Assembly: GCA_023398375.1 (NCBI GenBank)
Contig: JAEWSH010000051.1
Span: 1-64,000, forward strand
Length of the DNA: 64,000 nucleotides
Source of the DNA: Bacillota bacterium
GTDB taxonomy: Bacteria > Bacillota > Clostridia > Lachnospirales > Lachnospiraceae
Reading direction: 5' to 3'
Shown here: positions 32,310 through 40,746 of the stretch, in pieces
Layout of the letters: each line of letters opens with the position of its first letter
Numbering within the stretch: position 1 is the stretch's first letter
The notes under the pieces: generated by a model
The model's database searches: none
Seen by the model: the letters and a program-made list of their open reading frames with translations, nothing else
Told to the model about the DNA's origin: nothing
Made by a program: the position numbers and the translations under genes

Positions 32310-32915
32310 ATGCCGAAAGGAATTATGCTAACACCAGAACAACAAGCAACGCGCCGTGAAGAAATAGTAAGTGTTGCTTTGCACCTCATAGCTGAAAATG
32401 GATTCCAAAAAACATCCATGCGGGAAATTGCAGTTCTAGCGAACATGGGAAAGTCTAGTCTGTATGATTTTTTTAAAACGAAAGACGAGATCATAGTATA
32501 CGCAGTTGAGAAAGAGATAGAAAAGACCATTCAAAAAGTTCACAGGATAATTGCTGAGGAATCCTCGCAGGAACAGTGCCTTAGAAAAATCATGCGGAAT
32601 CATCTTGGAGTACCGAAGCAGTATCGGACTGTGCTGATGTGGTTACATATGGAATCCGACTACTTAGAAGAAGAATATAGAAAGAGGCTGAAGGCTGTGC
32701 GTTACGCATATCAGGATGTGATAACATCCGTAATTGAAAAGGGAGTGGCCGCAGGCATCTTTCGCGAAACGGACGCCGAACTTATAGCACGTTTGTTAAT
32801 TAATTCCGTGATAGCAATCGTCTATACGTCCCGACCGTCAGCCAGTCCGGAAATAATGCTGGAGGAAACAATGGATATATTTCTGCACGGAATTATGAAG
32901 GATGGAGGTGAATGA
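32310..32915 (+). CDS. TetR-family repressor (upstream of RPH-like gene)
   Basis: 201 residues, with GGGAGG nine bases before ATG 32310. The helix-turn-helix is near residues 20-60 (ALHLIAENGFQKTSMREIAVLANMGKSSLYDFFKTKDEII). The C-terminal ligand domain is helical. It overlaps or abuts the next gene, so repressor and target are one operon controlled by the two GCGACC operators. A phosphotransferase-like enzyme behind a TetR gene is what a drug-response unit would look like, but the inducer is unknown. Confidence 0.92.
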   Translation: MPKGIMLTPEQQATRREEIVSVALHLIAENGFQKTSMREIAVLANMGKSSLYDFFKTKDEIIVYAVEKEIEKTIQKVHRIIAEESSQEQCLRKIMRNHLGVPKQYRTVLMWLHMESDYLEEEYRKRLKAVRYAYQDVITSVIEKGVAAGIFRETDAELIARLLINSVIAIVYTSRPSASPEIMLEETMDIFLHGIMKDGGE

Positions 32916-32917
32916 TT

Positions 32918-35485
32918 ATGAATGATTATATTCTGCCCTTGGCGCATAAACAGGCAATCCTTGAAATAGTCGGGGGAAAAGGTATGTCTTTATCAAAACT
33001 CCTGACAGCGGGCATCCCTGTGCCGGACGGCTTTCATGTTACGACTGCCTCATACCAGACTTTTGTTGAGAGGAACCATATTCAGCCTTACATGAATCAG
33101 CTGCTGGACGGTATTGATTCCAACAATACCAGCCAGCTTGAAGAGGTATCTACACAGATTGGGAAGCTTTTTCATAATGGAGAAATGCCGCAGGAAGTGT
33201 CGGCCGCAATTAAAACCGCTTATGCCGGATTAGGGAATATCGCGGTGGCTGTTCGTTCCTCCGCAACTGCCGAAGATTTGCCCGACGCTTCTTTTGCGGG
33301 CCAGCAGGAAACGTATCTTAACATACAGGGTGAGAATGAAGTCCTTTCCGCTGTAAAACGGTGCTGGGCGTCCCTGTGGACGGCCCGCGCGATTGCTTAC
33401 CGCATGAAGAATGATATAAAGCAGGAGACTGTCTCGCTTGCCGTTGTCGTACAAAAGCTTGCGTTTTCCGATGCATCCGGCGTTATGTTCACGCTTAATC
33501 CTGTCAATGGCAGACGTAGCGAAATGATTATTAATGCTGCATGGGGGCTTGGTGAAGCAATAGTTTCCAGCTTAGTCACTCCCGATATAATTGTTGTGGA
33601 TAAGAATCCCGAACGATTGGTATCGTATGAAGCTGCAAACAAAGAGATCATGACGGTTCGCACCTCAGACGGAACGGAAGAAATCCCGGTTCCTGAACGG
33701 TTAAGGAAAAAACACGCACTTACCAGTGATCAAGTACTACGGCTGACACAGCTTGGAAAGAAAATTGAGAGGCATTATCAAGTGCCTATGGATGTAGAGT
33801 GGGCGCTGGAAAAAGATAAATTGTATATTGTTCAGGCTCGTCCTATTACTGTCCTTCCGCCGGAATGGACATTGCCGGAAAAGGATGTGATATACACAAA
33901 GGGCAGTCTGGCAGAGCACTTGCCAAATCCTGTTACTCCCTTGTTCGCAACGTTTGGCCTTGCAATCGTCAACCGTGCGTCGGCACTATTATGGGCAGAT
34001 ATGTTTGATAAAAGCGCGAAAAAGTTATTGCCAGAAAACGGGGCATATACGATTATAAATGGATATGTCTATCTTTCCGCGAAGTCTAAGCCACTTTTGA
34101 TTGCCGTCAAATCCCTTTCGCCCCGCTCTTTGCGACGGACGCTCACGAACAGTGTTGCACGCTTTGAATCAGCGCGAAAAGAATTTGAGGATGCGATCAA
34201 ACAATGGGAAGGAAAGTCCCTGCATACGCTGAACGCCCATCAAATAATGGAGGGTATTCAGACCGTGTTTTATGCTGCGTGTATCTATTTTACAAGGATT
34301 CAGCTTACCTTGCCCGCCGCCTCTATCAGTGAAACTTTATTTACAAAATTATTTCAGGGAGCGGCCCGACGCGCTGGTATAACAGATACTTCCGTTTTCC
34401 TGCTTGGATTTGATACGATTGCCCTGCAATCGGAAAAGAACTTGTGGAGTCTCTCGGAATGGGCAAAGAAAAATAATACCTTCAAACTTTATCTGCTAAA
34501 CAATCCGGCAATAAAAATAGCTAAGGATTTCATGTCCATAGTTCCGCCTGCCGGAGTTTCGCAGGAAGCATGGATTGAGTGGAGAAACCGAATCAATCAG
34601 TATTTTAAAGAGTTTGGCCGCACCGCTTATGAATTTGATTTTGCGTATTCCACACCGCAGGAAACGCTTACGCCAACCCTTGAAACCATAAAAACATTTG
34701 TGGAAGGGAAAGGAGAAAGTCCTTTCTTACGTCAGGTCACCTTTGAAAAACGCAGGAAACAGGCAGAAGATGAGATGTTACAACAGATAGGTGGATCGCG
34801 TAAAAAACTGTTTTGGAAGCTGCTCCATTGGGCGCAGGAAACCGCCCCTATGCGTGAAAATGCTATTTATTTGATGGGAATGGGGCATCCGCTGATTCGT
34901 CGTATGTTTCAGGAACTTTCAGAACGCTTGATACGCGGTAGAGCGTTTTCACAGATGGATGATATTTACTGGCTCACAAAACCGGAATTGGAAGTACTCA
35001 TAGTGCAGTTGGATAAGAATATGCCGCTATCTGATATGAGCGGGGCAATCCCTGTCCGAAAGGCGGAACTTAAAAAATACCGCGGTTATGTGCCGCCTTC
35101 TATGTTGCCGGAAAAAACCAGAAAGACCATATTATACGCACCACAGAAGCAGAAAGATGGGAAAATTGTGTTGACGGGCATTGGCACCAGTACCGGTGTT
35201 GTGACAGCTCCCGCCTGTGTACTGAACAGCCCGGCAGATTTTGAAAGCTTCCAGCCTGGAAGTGTGTTGGTCGCCGTTACCACAACTCCCGCTTGGACAC
35301 CATTATTTTCCGCTGCAAGCGCGATTGTAACGGACATTGGCGGCCCACTCAGTCATTCGAGCATTGTCGCCCGCGAATATGGAATCCCCGCCGTCATGGC
35401 GACACACACCGCCACACGAACCATCCAGAGCAGACAAATGGTAACGGTGGACGGGGCGGCTGGGACGGTGACGCTCAATGAATAA
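32918..35485 (+). CDS. PEP/pyruvate-binding domain protein, rifampicin phosphotransferase-like
   Basis: 855 residues. ATG 32918 is preferred for spacing to GGAGG; ATG 32912 overlaps the tetR stop. The N-terminal ATP-grasp part has GGKGMSLSKLLTAGIPVPDG, AVRSSATAEDLPDASFAGQQ and VEWALEKDKLYIVQARPIT (residue about 310). A central region of about 400 residues lacks PEP synthase catalytic barrel motifs, and a C-terminal swivel domain holds the catalytic histidine in GGPLSHSSIVAREYGIPAV. This architecture and length match rifampicin phosphotransferase (RPH) rather than PEP synthase. Many relatives do not act on rifampicin, so the substrate is open. Confidence 0.8.
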   Translation: MNDYILPLAHKQAILEIVGGKGMSLSKLLTAGIPVPDGFHVTTASYQTFVERNHIQPYMNQLLDGIDSNNTSQLEEVSTQIGKLFHNGEMPQEVSAAIKTAYAGLGNIAVAVRSSATAEDLPDASFAGQQETYLNIQGENEVLSAVKRCWASLWTARAIAYRMKNDIKQETVSLAVVVQKLAFSDASGVMFTLNPVNGRRSEMIINAAWGLGEAIVSSLVTPDIIVVDKNPERLVSYEAANKEIMTVRTSDGTEEIPVPERLRKKHALTSDQVLRLTQLGKKIERHYQVPMDVEWALEKDKLYIVQARPITVLPPEWTLPEKDVIYTKGSLAEHLPNPVTPLFATFGLAIVNRASALLWADMFDKSAKKLLPENGAYTIINGYVYLSAKSKPLLIAVKSLSPRSLRRTLTNSVARFESARKEFEDAIKQWEGKSLHTLNAHQIMEGIQTVFYAACIYFTRIQLTLPAASISETLFTKLFQGAARRAGITDTSVFLLGFDTIALQSEKNLWSLSEWAKKNNTFKLYLLNNPAIKIAKDFMSIVPPAGVSQEAWIEWRNRINQYFKEFGRTAYEFDFAYSTPQETLTPTLETIKTFVEGKGESPFLRQVTFEKRRKQAEDEMLQQIGGSRKKLFWKLLHWAQETAPMRENAIYLMGMGHPLIRRMFQELSERLIRGRAFSQMDDIYWLTKPELEVLIVQLDKNMPLSDMSGAIPVRKAELKKYRGYVPPSMLPEKTRKTILYAPQKQKDGKIVLTGIGTSTGVVTAPACVLNSPADFESFQPGSVLVAVTTTPAWTPLFSAASAIVTDIGGPLSHSSIVAREYGIPAVMATHTATRTIQSRQMVTVDGAAGTVTLNE

Positions 35486-35504
35486 ACGCTAAGGAGGAGG
35501 CAGA

Positions 35505-36188
35505 ATGGATCATATCAATTTAAAAAAGGACGGAGCATTAGTTTTTGATTTCGATGGCACGATATGTCAACTGTTTGTAAACTACGACATGAAAGATGTT
35601 GTAGTTACGTTACGAGACAAGATGAAATCTTATGGTATCGAGTTTTCGATAGAAAAGGATATATTTGATGTTTTTTCAGAAGTAATCAGGCAAACAGAAG
35701 AGGGATCGGATACGAGAGAAAAAGCACTGTTTGATGCTAATCAGCTATTGACTGCGGCTGAAACAGATGCAGTTAATAGCGGTATACCAGTGAATGGTGT
35801 CGACAGTGCTATTTCAATATTTGAAAAAAAAGGTGTGCCTGTAGGAATTTCTACAAATAATTCAATTCAATGCGTGGAAGCTTTTCTACATAAGAACTGC
35901 CAAAATGCAATAATACCAACGGCTGGACGTGTTGGAACGAAACCGGAGTTAATGAAGCCAAATCCCTGGTCGATTTTGGAGGTGCTAAAAAAAATGAATC
36001 GTAAGCCTGAAAACACAATTTTTGTGGGAGATACACAACGGGATTACTTTGCATCAGTAAATGCAGGATGCGATTTTATTGGCATGGCCCCAACAGTTAA
36101 AAAGAGGCAAAGATTACTGGAAATTCTGCCAGAAAATTATATCGTGTCTGATTTTAATGAGTTGTTGACGTTATTAAATTTAGGCTAG
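35505..36188 (+). CDS. HAD-family hydrolase
   Basis: 227 residues, ATG after AAGGAGGAGG. Motif I is VFDFDGTICQL, motif II GISTNNSIQC, the lysine is in KPNPWSI and motif III VGDTQRDYFASVNAG. This is the phosphoglycolate phosphatase-like branch with a helical cap. It lies 19 bp after the RPH-like gene, so it is likely in the same TetR-controlled operon; a phosphatase next to a phosphotransferase is suggestive but unproven. The substrate cannot be read. Confidence 0.85.
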   Translation: MDHINLKKDGALVFDFDGTICQLFVNYDMKDVVVTLRDKMKSYGIEFSIEKDIFDVFSEVIRQTEEGSDTREKALFDANQLLTAAETDAVNSGIPVNGVDSAISIFEKKGVPVGISTNNSIQCVEAFLHKNCQNAIIPTAGRVGTKPELMKPNPWSILEVLKKMNRKPENTIFVGDTQRDYFASVNAGCDFIGMAPTVKKRQRLLEILPENYIVSDFNELLTLLNLG

Positions 36189-36212
36189 GATAAAAGTTTT
36201 AATTCTGTGTCC

Positions 36213-36261
36213 TTGACATTTGGGATTAATTGGTATACTATATGAATGAACAATTCATTCA
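36213..36261 (+). promoter_or_regulatory. Promoter and operator of the second TetR gene
   Basis: TTGACA (36213-36218), 17 bp, TACTAT (36236-36241), followed at 36243-36261 by TGAATGAA-CAA-TTCATTCA. The operator covers the transcription start. Confidence 0.75.
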
Positions 36262-36279
36262 CATCAAGGAGGAAGATAT

Positions 36280-36942
36280 TTGAACCAGAGAATCAAAGCA
36301 ATCTCAGATGCAGCAACATTACTATTTTTGCAGCAAGGTTATTCTAAAACGCAGATCAGCCATATCGCAAAGGTCATAGGTGTTTCTGTTGGCACGATTT
36401 ATCTTGACTTTGCAGGAAAACAGGAAATTATGCATTTTGTTTTGAAAAGTACGATTGAACCGGATTTTATGAATCAGGAATTTCAAAGACCGATTACGGA
36501 TGACCTGTTCACAGGCTTGGAAAATGACATTGTTGACCTCTTTCAGCAGTCGGCACATAATTTTGCCAAAAACCTTGAAACAGCTCCTGTTGATTACACT
36601 TTTGAAACTCTTATTTCAGATGCGTTCGATCTCCTTGAACGTTACGCCGTTGGTTGCCTGTTCATTGAGAAAAATCAATTTGATTTTAATTTTTTGACGG
36701 AACATTACAAGGAATACAGAAAGCAATTCCTTGATACAATGTCACAGTACTTAAATATTTTCATACAAAAGGGGATTGTCAGACCTTTAGAGCATCTGGA
36801 ACTATCCACTATCCTGATCATTGAGATATTGACTTGGTGGGCGATGGATATGCGTTTTACTTCATTTGAAATATCTGATATTCCTACTGAGCTTGCAAAA
36901 AAAATCTGTATGGATAATATTATAACTGCATATAAGCAATAA
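36280..36942 (+). CDS. TetR-family repressor (of the DUF4097/VTT unit)
   Basis: 220 residues from TTG 36280 with AAGGAGGAAG upstream. The helix-turn-helix is ATLLFLQQGYSKTQISHIAK and VSVGTIYLDFAGKQEIM (residues about 10-50). The C-terminal ligand-binding part is helical and AT-rich-coded. The same TGAATGAA-N3-TTCATT operator lies in its own promoter and again before the DUF4097 gene, so it should repress both. Confidence 0.9.
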   Translation: MNQRIKAISDAATLLFLQQGYSKTQISHIAKVIGVSVGTIYLDFAGKQEIMHFVLKSTIEPDFMNQEFQRPITDDLFTGLENDIVDLFQQSAHNFAKNLETAPVDYTFETLISDAFDLLERYAVGCLFIEKNQFDFNFLTEHYKEYRKQFLDTMSQYLNIFIQKGIVRPLEHLELSTILIIEILTWWAMDMRFTSFEISDIPTELAKKICMDNIITAYKQ

Positions 36943-36984
36943 AATTTGCAGGGCGCAATTTGCCCTTTTATTTTCATCAAAAAA

Positions 36985-37003
36985 TGAATGAATTATTCAT
37001 TTA
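36985..37003 (+). promoter_or_regulatory. Second TetR operator, before the DUF4097 gene
   Basis: TGAATGAA-TTA-TTCATTTA, one mismatch from the operator at 36243. It lies 23 bp before the DUF4097 start, with AGAGAGG in between. Confidence 0.7.
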
Positions 37004-37025
37004 TCATTTAAGAGAGGTAAAAATT

Positions 37026-37955
37026 ATGACGAAATCAAGAAAACATATTACTCTTTTCATAATTTCCATTTTTTGTTTCCTGATACTGGTTGGCTGCTCC
37101 AATTCAAAATCTTCACAAATGGCGAATGAACTGGAATTATCACTGAATGAGATATCCGAAATAACAATATCTTACGATGAAGAGAAAATCACATTTTTTG
37201 CGGGTGACAGTGATAATCTTGTTATCAAAGAATATATGACCGTTAATAAGAGCAAATATTATGCAAAAGTAAATCAGCTCAGCGACAGCATCCATATCAG
37301 CGAGGGGGATAAACCATTTTTAAAGTCAGGATTTTCAAGGTATGTCGAAGTTTATTTGCCGGTATCATACCATCAAAATATCACGATTAGCACAACGAAC
37401 GGAGATATAGATCTATCCAATCTTGATTTGGATGTGTCTATGCTTCGTGTAGATAGTACCTCAGGAACTGTGCAGCTTAATAGTGCAGTCGCATCTTCTG
37501 TTCATTTGTCTTCTACTAGTGGAACGCTGAAGTTGGGAAGTATTCGGGGGAAACAAATCAGATTGGAAACGACCAGTGGAAACGTAACGTGCTCTGAGTT
37601 GAACGGAGATGTAACATATATAACTACCAGTGGTAATGCGGATATAAAATCTGCCATTGGCGCTGGTAGTTACAAGGCAAATAATTCTGGCAAGCTGAGT
37701 GTGGCGTATACCGATGTAGACGGCAATCTATCATTTTTTAATAAGAACGGGAATATTGACATCAACATTCCCGCAGACTTAGAGTTTAACTTTGAAGCCG
37801 CGACCAAGAACGGCTCTATCGATACTACTTTTCAAGAGAATATTACTATTAATGGACGGATGACTAGCGGAACTGTCGGTGATAATCCAACCGTTACTAT
37901 TAAGGCAGAGACAAATAATGGGGATATTCAGGTGTCCCATACAAAACAAAATTGA
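37026..37955 (+). CDS. DUF4097 lipoprotein (beta-helix type)
   Basis: 309 residues from ATG 37026. The lipoprotein signal ends in LVGCS (cysteine near residue 24). The rest is a run of short beta-strand repeats with T-S-G-turns (DSTSGTVQL, SSTSGTLKLGS, ETTSGNVTC, TTSGNADIKS), the DUF4097/DUF4098 pattern of a right-handed parallel helix. It would sit on the outer face of the membrane. It precedes the VTT-acyltransferase gene, so the two are probably one operon. Function is unknown. Confidence 0.82.
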   Translation: MTKSRKHITLFIISIFCFLILVGCSNSKSSQMANELELSLNEISEITISYDEEKITFFAGDSDNLVIKEYMTVNKSKYYAKVNQLSDSIHISEGDKPFLKSGFSRYVEVYLPVSYHQNITISTTNGDIDLSNLDLDVSMLRVDSTSGTVQLNSAVASSVHLSSTSGTLKLGSIRGKQIRLETTSGNVTCSELNGDVTYITTSGNADIKSAIGAGSYKANNSGKLSVAYTDVDGNLSFFNKNGNIDINIPADLEFNFEAATKNGSIDTTFQENITINGRMTSGTVGDNPTVTIKAETNNGDIQVSHTKQN

Positions 37956-37972
37956 ACAGTGGGTATGATCAG

Positions 37973-39895
37973 ATGGGAAAAAAAATTTGCAGGCGAGTAA
38001 TTGCCTGCTGCATTCTATTTCTATCCCTTATATTAGGGGTAACTATTATATTGCTGCCTTACTTTCAACGTTTATCAGAACCAGCATATCAAGACGAAAT
38101 ACAACGATGGGTAAACGGGATGGGTATTGGTGGTTTATTCGTTGTGTTAGGGGGGCAGGTTCTGCAGGTCATTATTGCTTTTATTCCTGGAGAACCGGTT
38201 GAATTGTTATCTGGTGCATTATATGGAACAGTTGGGGGATTAGTAATATGTCTGGCAGGATGTATGATGGCCTCAACAATTATCTTCCTATTAACAAAAA
38301 AGTTTGGAAAAAGGTTACTGTATCTTTTGTTCAGTGAAGATAAGCTCCAAAATTGGCGATGGCTGCATGAAAGTCAAAAAAATGATATGGTAACATTTAT
38401 TCTGTTCTTTATTCCGGGAACACCCAAAGATATGCTCACGTACATAGTTGGCATGACTGAAATGAGGGTTGAAAAATTTATCTGCATATCTACACTTGCC
38501 CGCATTCCATCTATTTTGTCCTCGACTATGATTGGCGCTGCCATGCGCCAGGGTGAATGGGAAATGTCTTTGATCGTGTTTTTTATTACCGGCATTGTGG
38601 GTATCCTCGGAATAGGCTTTGAAAATAAAATAATTTATCTCTGTTATAAGCTAACGAAACATGAAAATAAGAACAATACAAAATCCGAGTGCTTGGATTT
38701 TGTGGAAGCAACCAATAGAAACAGAGTGTATCCTGTAATGTATTGCCGAATGCAGATTAAGGGACGTCTTGACGTTGGCCGTTTAAAAAATGCGGTGAAT
38801 CTTTCCAGTCAATATGTGCCTGAAATTCTCTATCCATATGATTTTGGGCATGACTGCTTTGTCAATCAAGGTTTATGCTCAGATTGTGCGATTGTTATTA
38901 CGAACCAAAATATAGAGCTTGATTTGCGGTGGGATTTAAGTAAGGATACTCAAATTAAAATCTTCATTTGCCAGGATAATCTGGAGACTACCATTACTTT
39001 TGGAATGAGCCACATTTTGGCCGATGGAGAGGGATTTTTACAATATCTCTATTTATTGTCCTCCCTGTACAACGAAAATTATCAAAACAGCCCAATACAA
39101 AATCATAGAAAGATATCTACGATCTTAAAAGGTATTTATGTGACACCTCCGACAGAGCAGACAAAGAACGGAAAGAAGTTTGTCATGTCCCCCTTGCGAT
39201 ACGATAGCAGCGGAACACAATATTTCTGCCTGAACAGTATCATAGCAGAAACAGATCTGGAAGCTATCCATACAAAAGCTAAGAACTGCGGTGCAACACT
39301 TAATGATGTATTTATGACAGCGTATGCCTGTGTCATTGCGCGGTTACAAAATATAGATAAGGTCATTATCCCTTGTCCGGCTGATCTTCGCAAGTTTCAA
39401 CCACCTTCTGACAGCCTTACGATCGCAAACATGAGCGGAATCTACAGGATGATGGTCGTGGAAATTACGCCTCAGCATACGTTCAATTCTATATTAGCAC
39501 AAGTTCATATTGAAATGGAATTACAAAAATCACGTTATCATTGTTTTGCAGGTATACGGCTTCTGAATTTTGTATATCACAAAATACCTCGTCAGATATT
39601 GAGATTAGTCATTAAAAGAGGGTATCGATTATTTCCCGTTACCTATACAAATGTCGGTGTGATTGACAGTAACAGACTTCATTTCAAAGGCAGTAATACC
39701 ATATATTGTTATCTCACCGGAACGTATCGGCTTCCACCAGATTTCCAGTTAACGATAAGCACATTCAGGAATGTTTGCACGTTGAACTGTACTCTGATCG
39801 GAGATGCAGAATCGAAAACAAGAGGTCATCAAATCTTGGAACAGGTCAAGAGTGAACTTTTAAGATGGAGACAGGAAAAAGTAACTACTTTATAA
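37973..39895 (+). CDS. VTT/DedA-like membrane domain fused to a condensation-like acyltransferase
   Basis: 640 residues from ATG 37973; a TTG at 37952 is an alternative with a poorer ribosome site. The N-terminal part (about 1-210) is a TVP38/TMEM64-like membrane domain with several helices, including AFIPGEPVELLSGALYGTVG and FFIPGTPKDMLTYIVGMTEM, the paired proline-containing re-entrant loops of that family. The C-terminal part (about 240-640) has the acyltransferase/condensation motif MSHILADGEGFLQYL (HxxxDG) and resembles alcohol acetyltransferase-like proteins. This fusion is unusual: a lipid-handling membrane module joined to a soluble acyltransferase. Confidence 0.75.
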   Translation: MGKKICRRVIACCILFLSLILGVTIILLPYFQRLSEPAYQDEIQRWVNGMGIGGLFVVLGGQVLQVIIAFIPGEPVELLSGALYGTVGGLVICLAGCMMASTIIFLLTKKFGKRLLYLLFSEDKLQNWRWLHESQKNDMVTFILFFIPGTPKDMLTYIVGMTEMRVEKFICISTLARIPSILSSTMIGAAMRQGEWEMSLIVFFITGIVGILGIGFENKIIYLCYKLTKHENKNNTKSECLDFVEATNRNRVYPVMYCRMQIKGRLDVGRLKNAVNLSSQYVPEILYPYDFGHDCFVNQGLCSDCAIVITNQNIELDLRWDLSKDTQIKIFICQDNLETTITFGMSHILADGEGFLQYLYLLSSLYNENYQNSPIQNHRKISTILKGIYVTPPTEQTKNGKKFVMSPLRYDSSGTQYFCLNSIIAETDLEAIHTKAKNCGATLNDVFMTAYACVIARLQNIDKVIIPCPADLRKFQPPSDSLTIANMSGIYRMMVVEITPQHTFNSILAQVHIEMELQKSRYHCFAGIRLLNFVYHKIPRQILRLVIKRGYRLFPVTYTNVGVIDSNRLHFKGSNTIYCYLTGTYRLPPDFQLTISTFRNVCTLNCTLIGDAESKTRGHQILEQVKSELLRWRQEKVTTL

Positions 39896-39927
39896 TATAG
39901 TGACACTAATTAAATGAGGGTAAAGAG

Positions 39928-40728
39928 ATGGATGAACAAAAATTTGAAAGTCTGCTAATAAAGTTAAGTTGGAATTTTACTGAAAAAGAAATGCAAAATG
40001 AGGCTATATCTATTCTTGCTGATAATGCAAACGATATGCAAATTAAAAAATTAATTCAGCCAATAAGTAAAGAATATTGGTTGAACGCATCTAGAGTGAT
40101 AATGCAAATTAATATAGATAGAACGAAGGAGTTAAGCACTGAGTTATTGGTATGGTTAAAAGATCTAAATTGGCCTGGTGCACTAAATATATTAAATTAT
40201 TTTGAAAAAAATAAATTTGAGGTATATAAGAGTGGATATTTTGCGGCAATTGATTTGGCTGGAAAAGATAATGACAAAATATGGTTAGACAATTTGGTCG
40301 AATTATATAAAAGAAACAACTTGTATTTCATTTTAAAAGGGATAATTAAATATAGATATCGTAAGAGAGCTTGGGAAAACGGATATATTAGAATTGATTT
40401 GTTTGAAGAACGGGATGTCACAGATAATATTTGTAAAATTTATTTAAAAATAGTAGACTATAAGACAATGGAGCTTAAGTTTTTGGGGGATGTGAATTTT
40501 TTAAATAATTTTTATTCCGAACATTTAAACTATGATGATTTGCATAGTATAGAGATTGACCTTTTTGAATTGGATGAACTAATGGAGCTGAAGAGTGCAG
40601 TTGATATGCATTATAGTAGTTGTTTGTGGATAAGGTCTAGGTTACATGATTCACTGGATGAACTTCTAACTCAATGCAAAAAATATGCAGATTTATTTCT
40701 TAATACGGACAAGAACGTTAATGATTGA
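39928..40728 (+). CDS. DUF5071-like protein
   Basis: 266 residues, ATG after AGAG. The N-terminal half is helical and ends in ELLVWLKDLNWPGALNILNYF, the signature of the small DUF5071 family of HEAT-like proteins. The C-terminal half (from about 140) is AT-rich-coded, with LFEERDVTDNICKIY and a LYLKIV-like strand set, and I recognise nothing there. Such proteins may be immunity factors, but no toxin gene is adjacent. The stop is followed after 18 bp by another unknown gene. Confidence 0.6.
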   Translation: MDEQKFESLLIKLSWNFTEKEMQNEAISILADNANDMQIKKLIQPISKEYWLNASRVIMQINIDRTKELSTELLVWLKDLNWPGALNILNYFEKNKFEVYKSGYFAAIDLAGKDNDKIWLDNLVELYKRNNLYFILKGIIKYRYRKRAWENGYIRIDLFEERDVTDNICKIYLKIVDYKTMELKFLGDVNFLNNFYSEHLNYDDLHSIEIDLFELDELMELKSAVDMHYSSCLWIRSRLHDSLDELLTQCKKYADLFLNTDKNVND

Positions 40729-40746
40729 TCTGAAAAAGGAGAAAAG

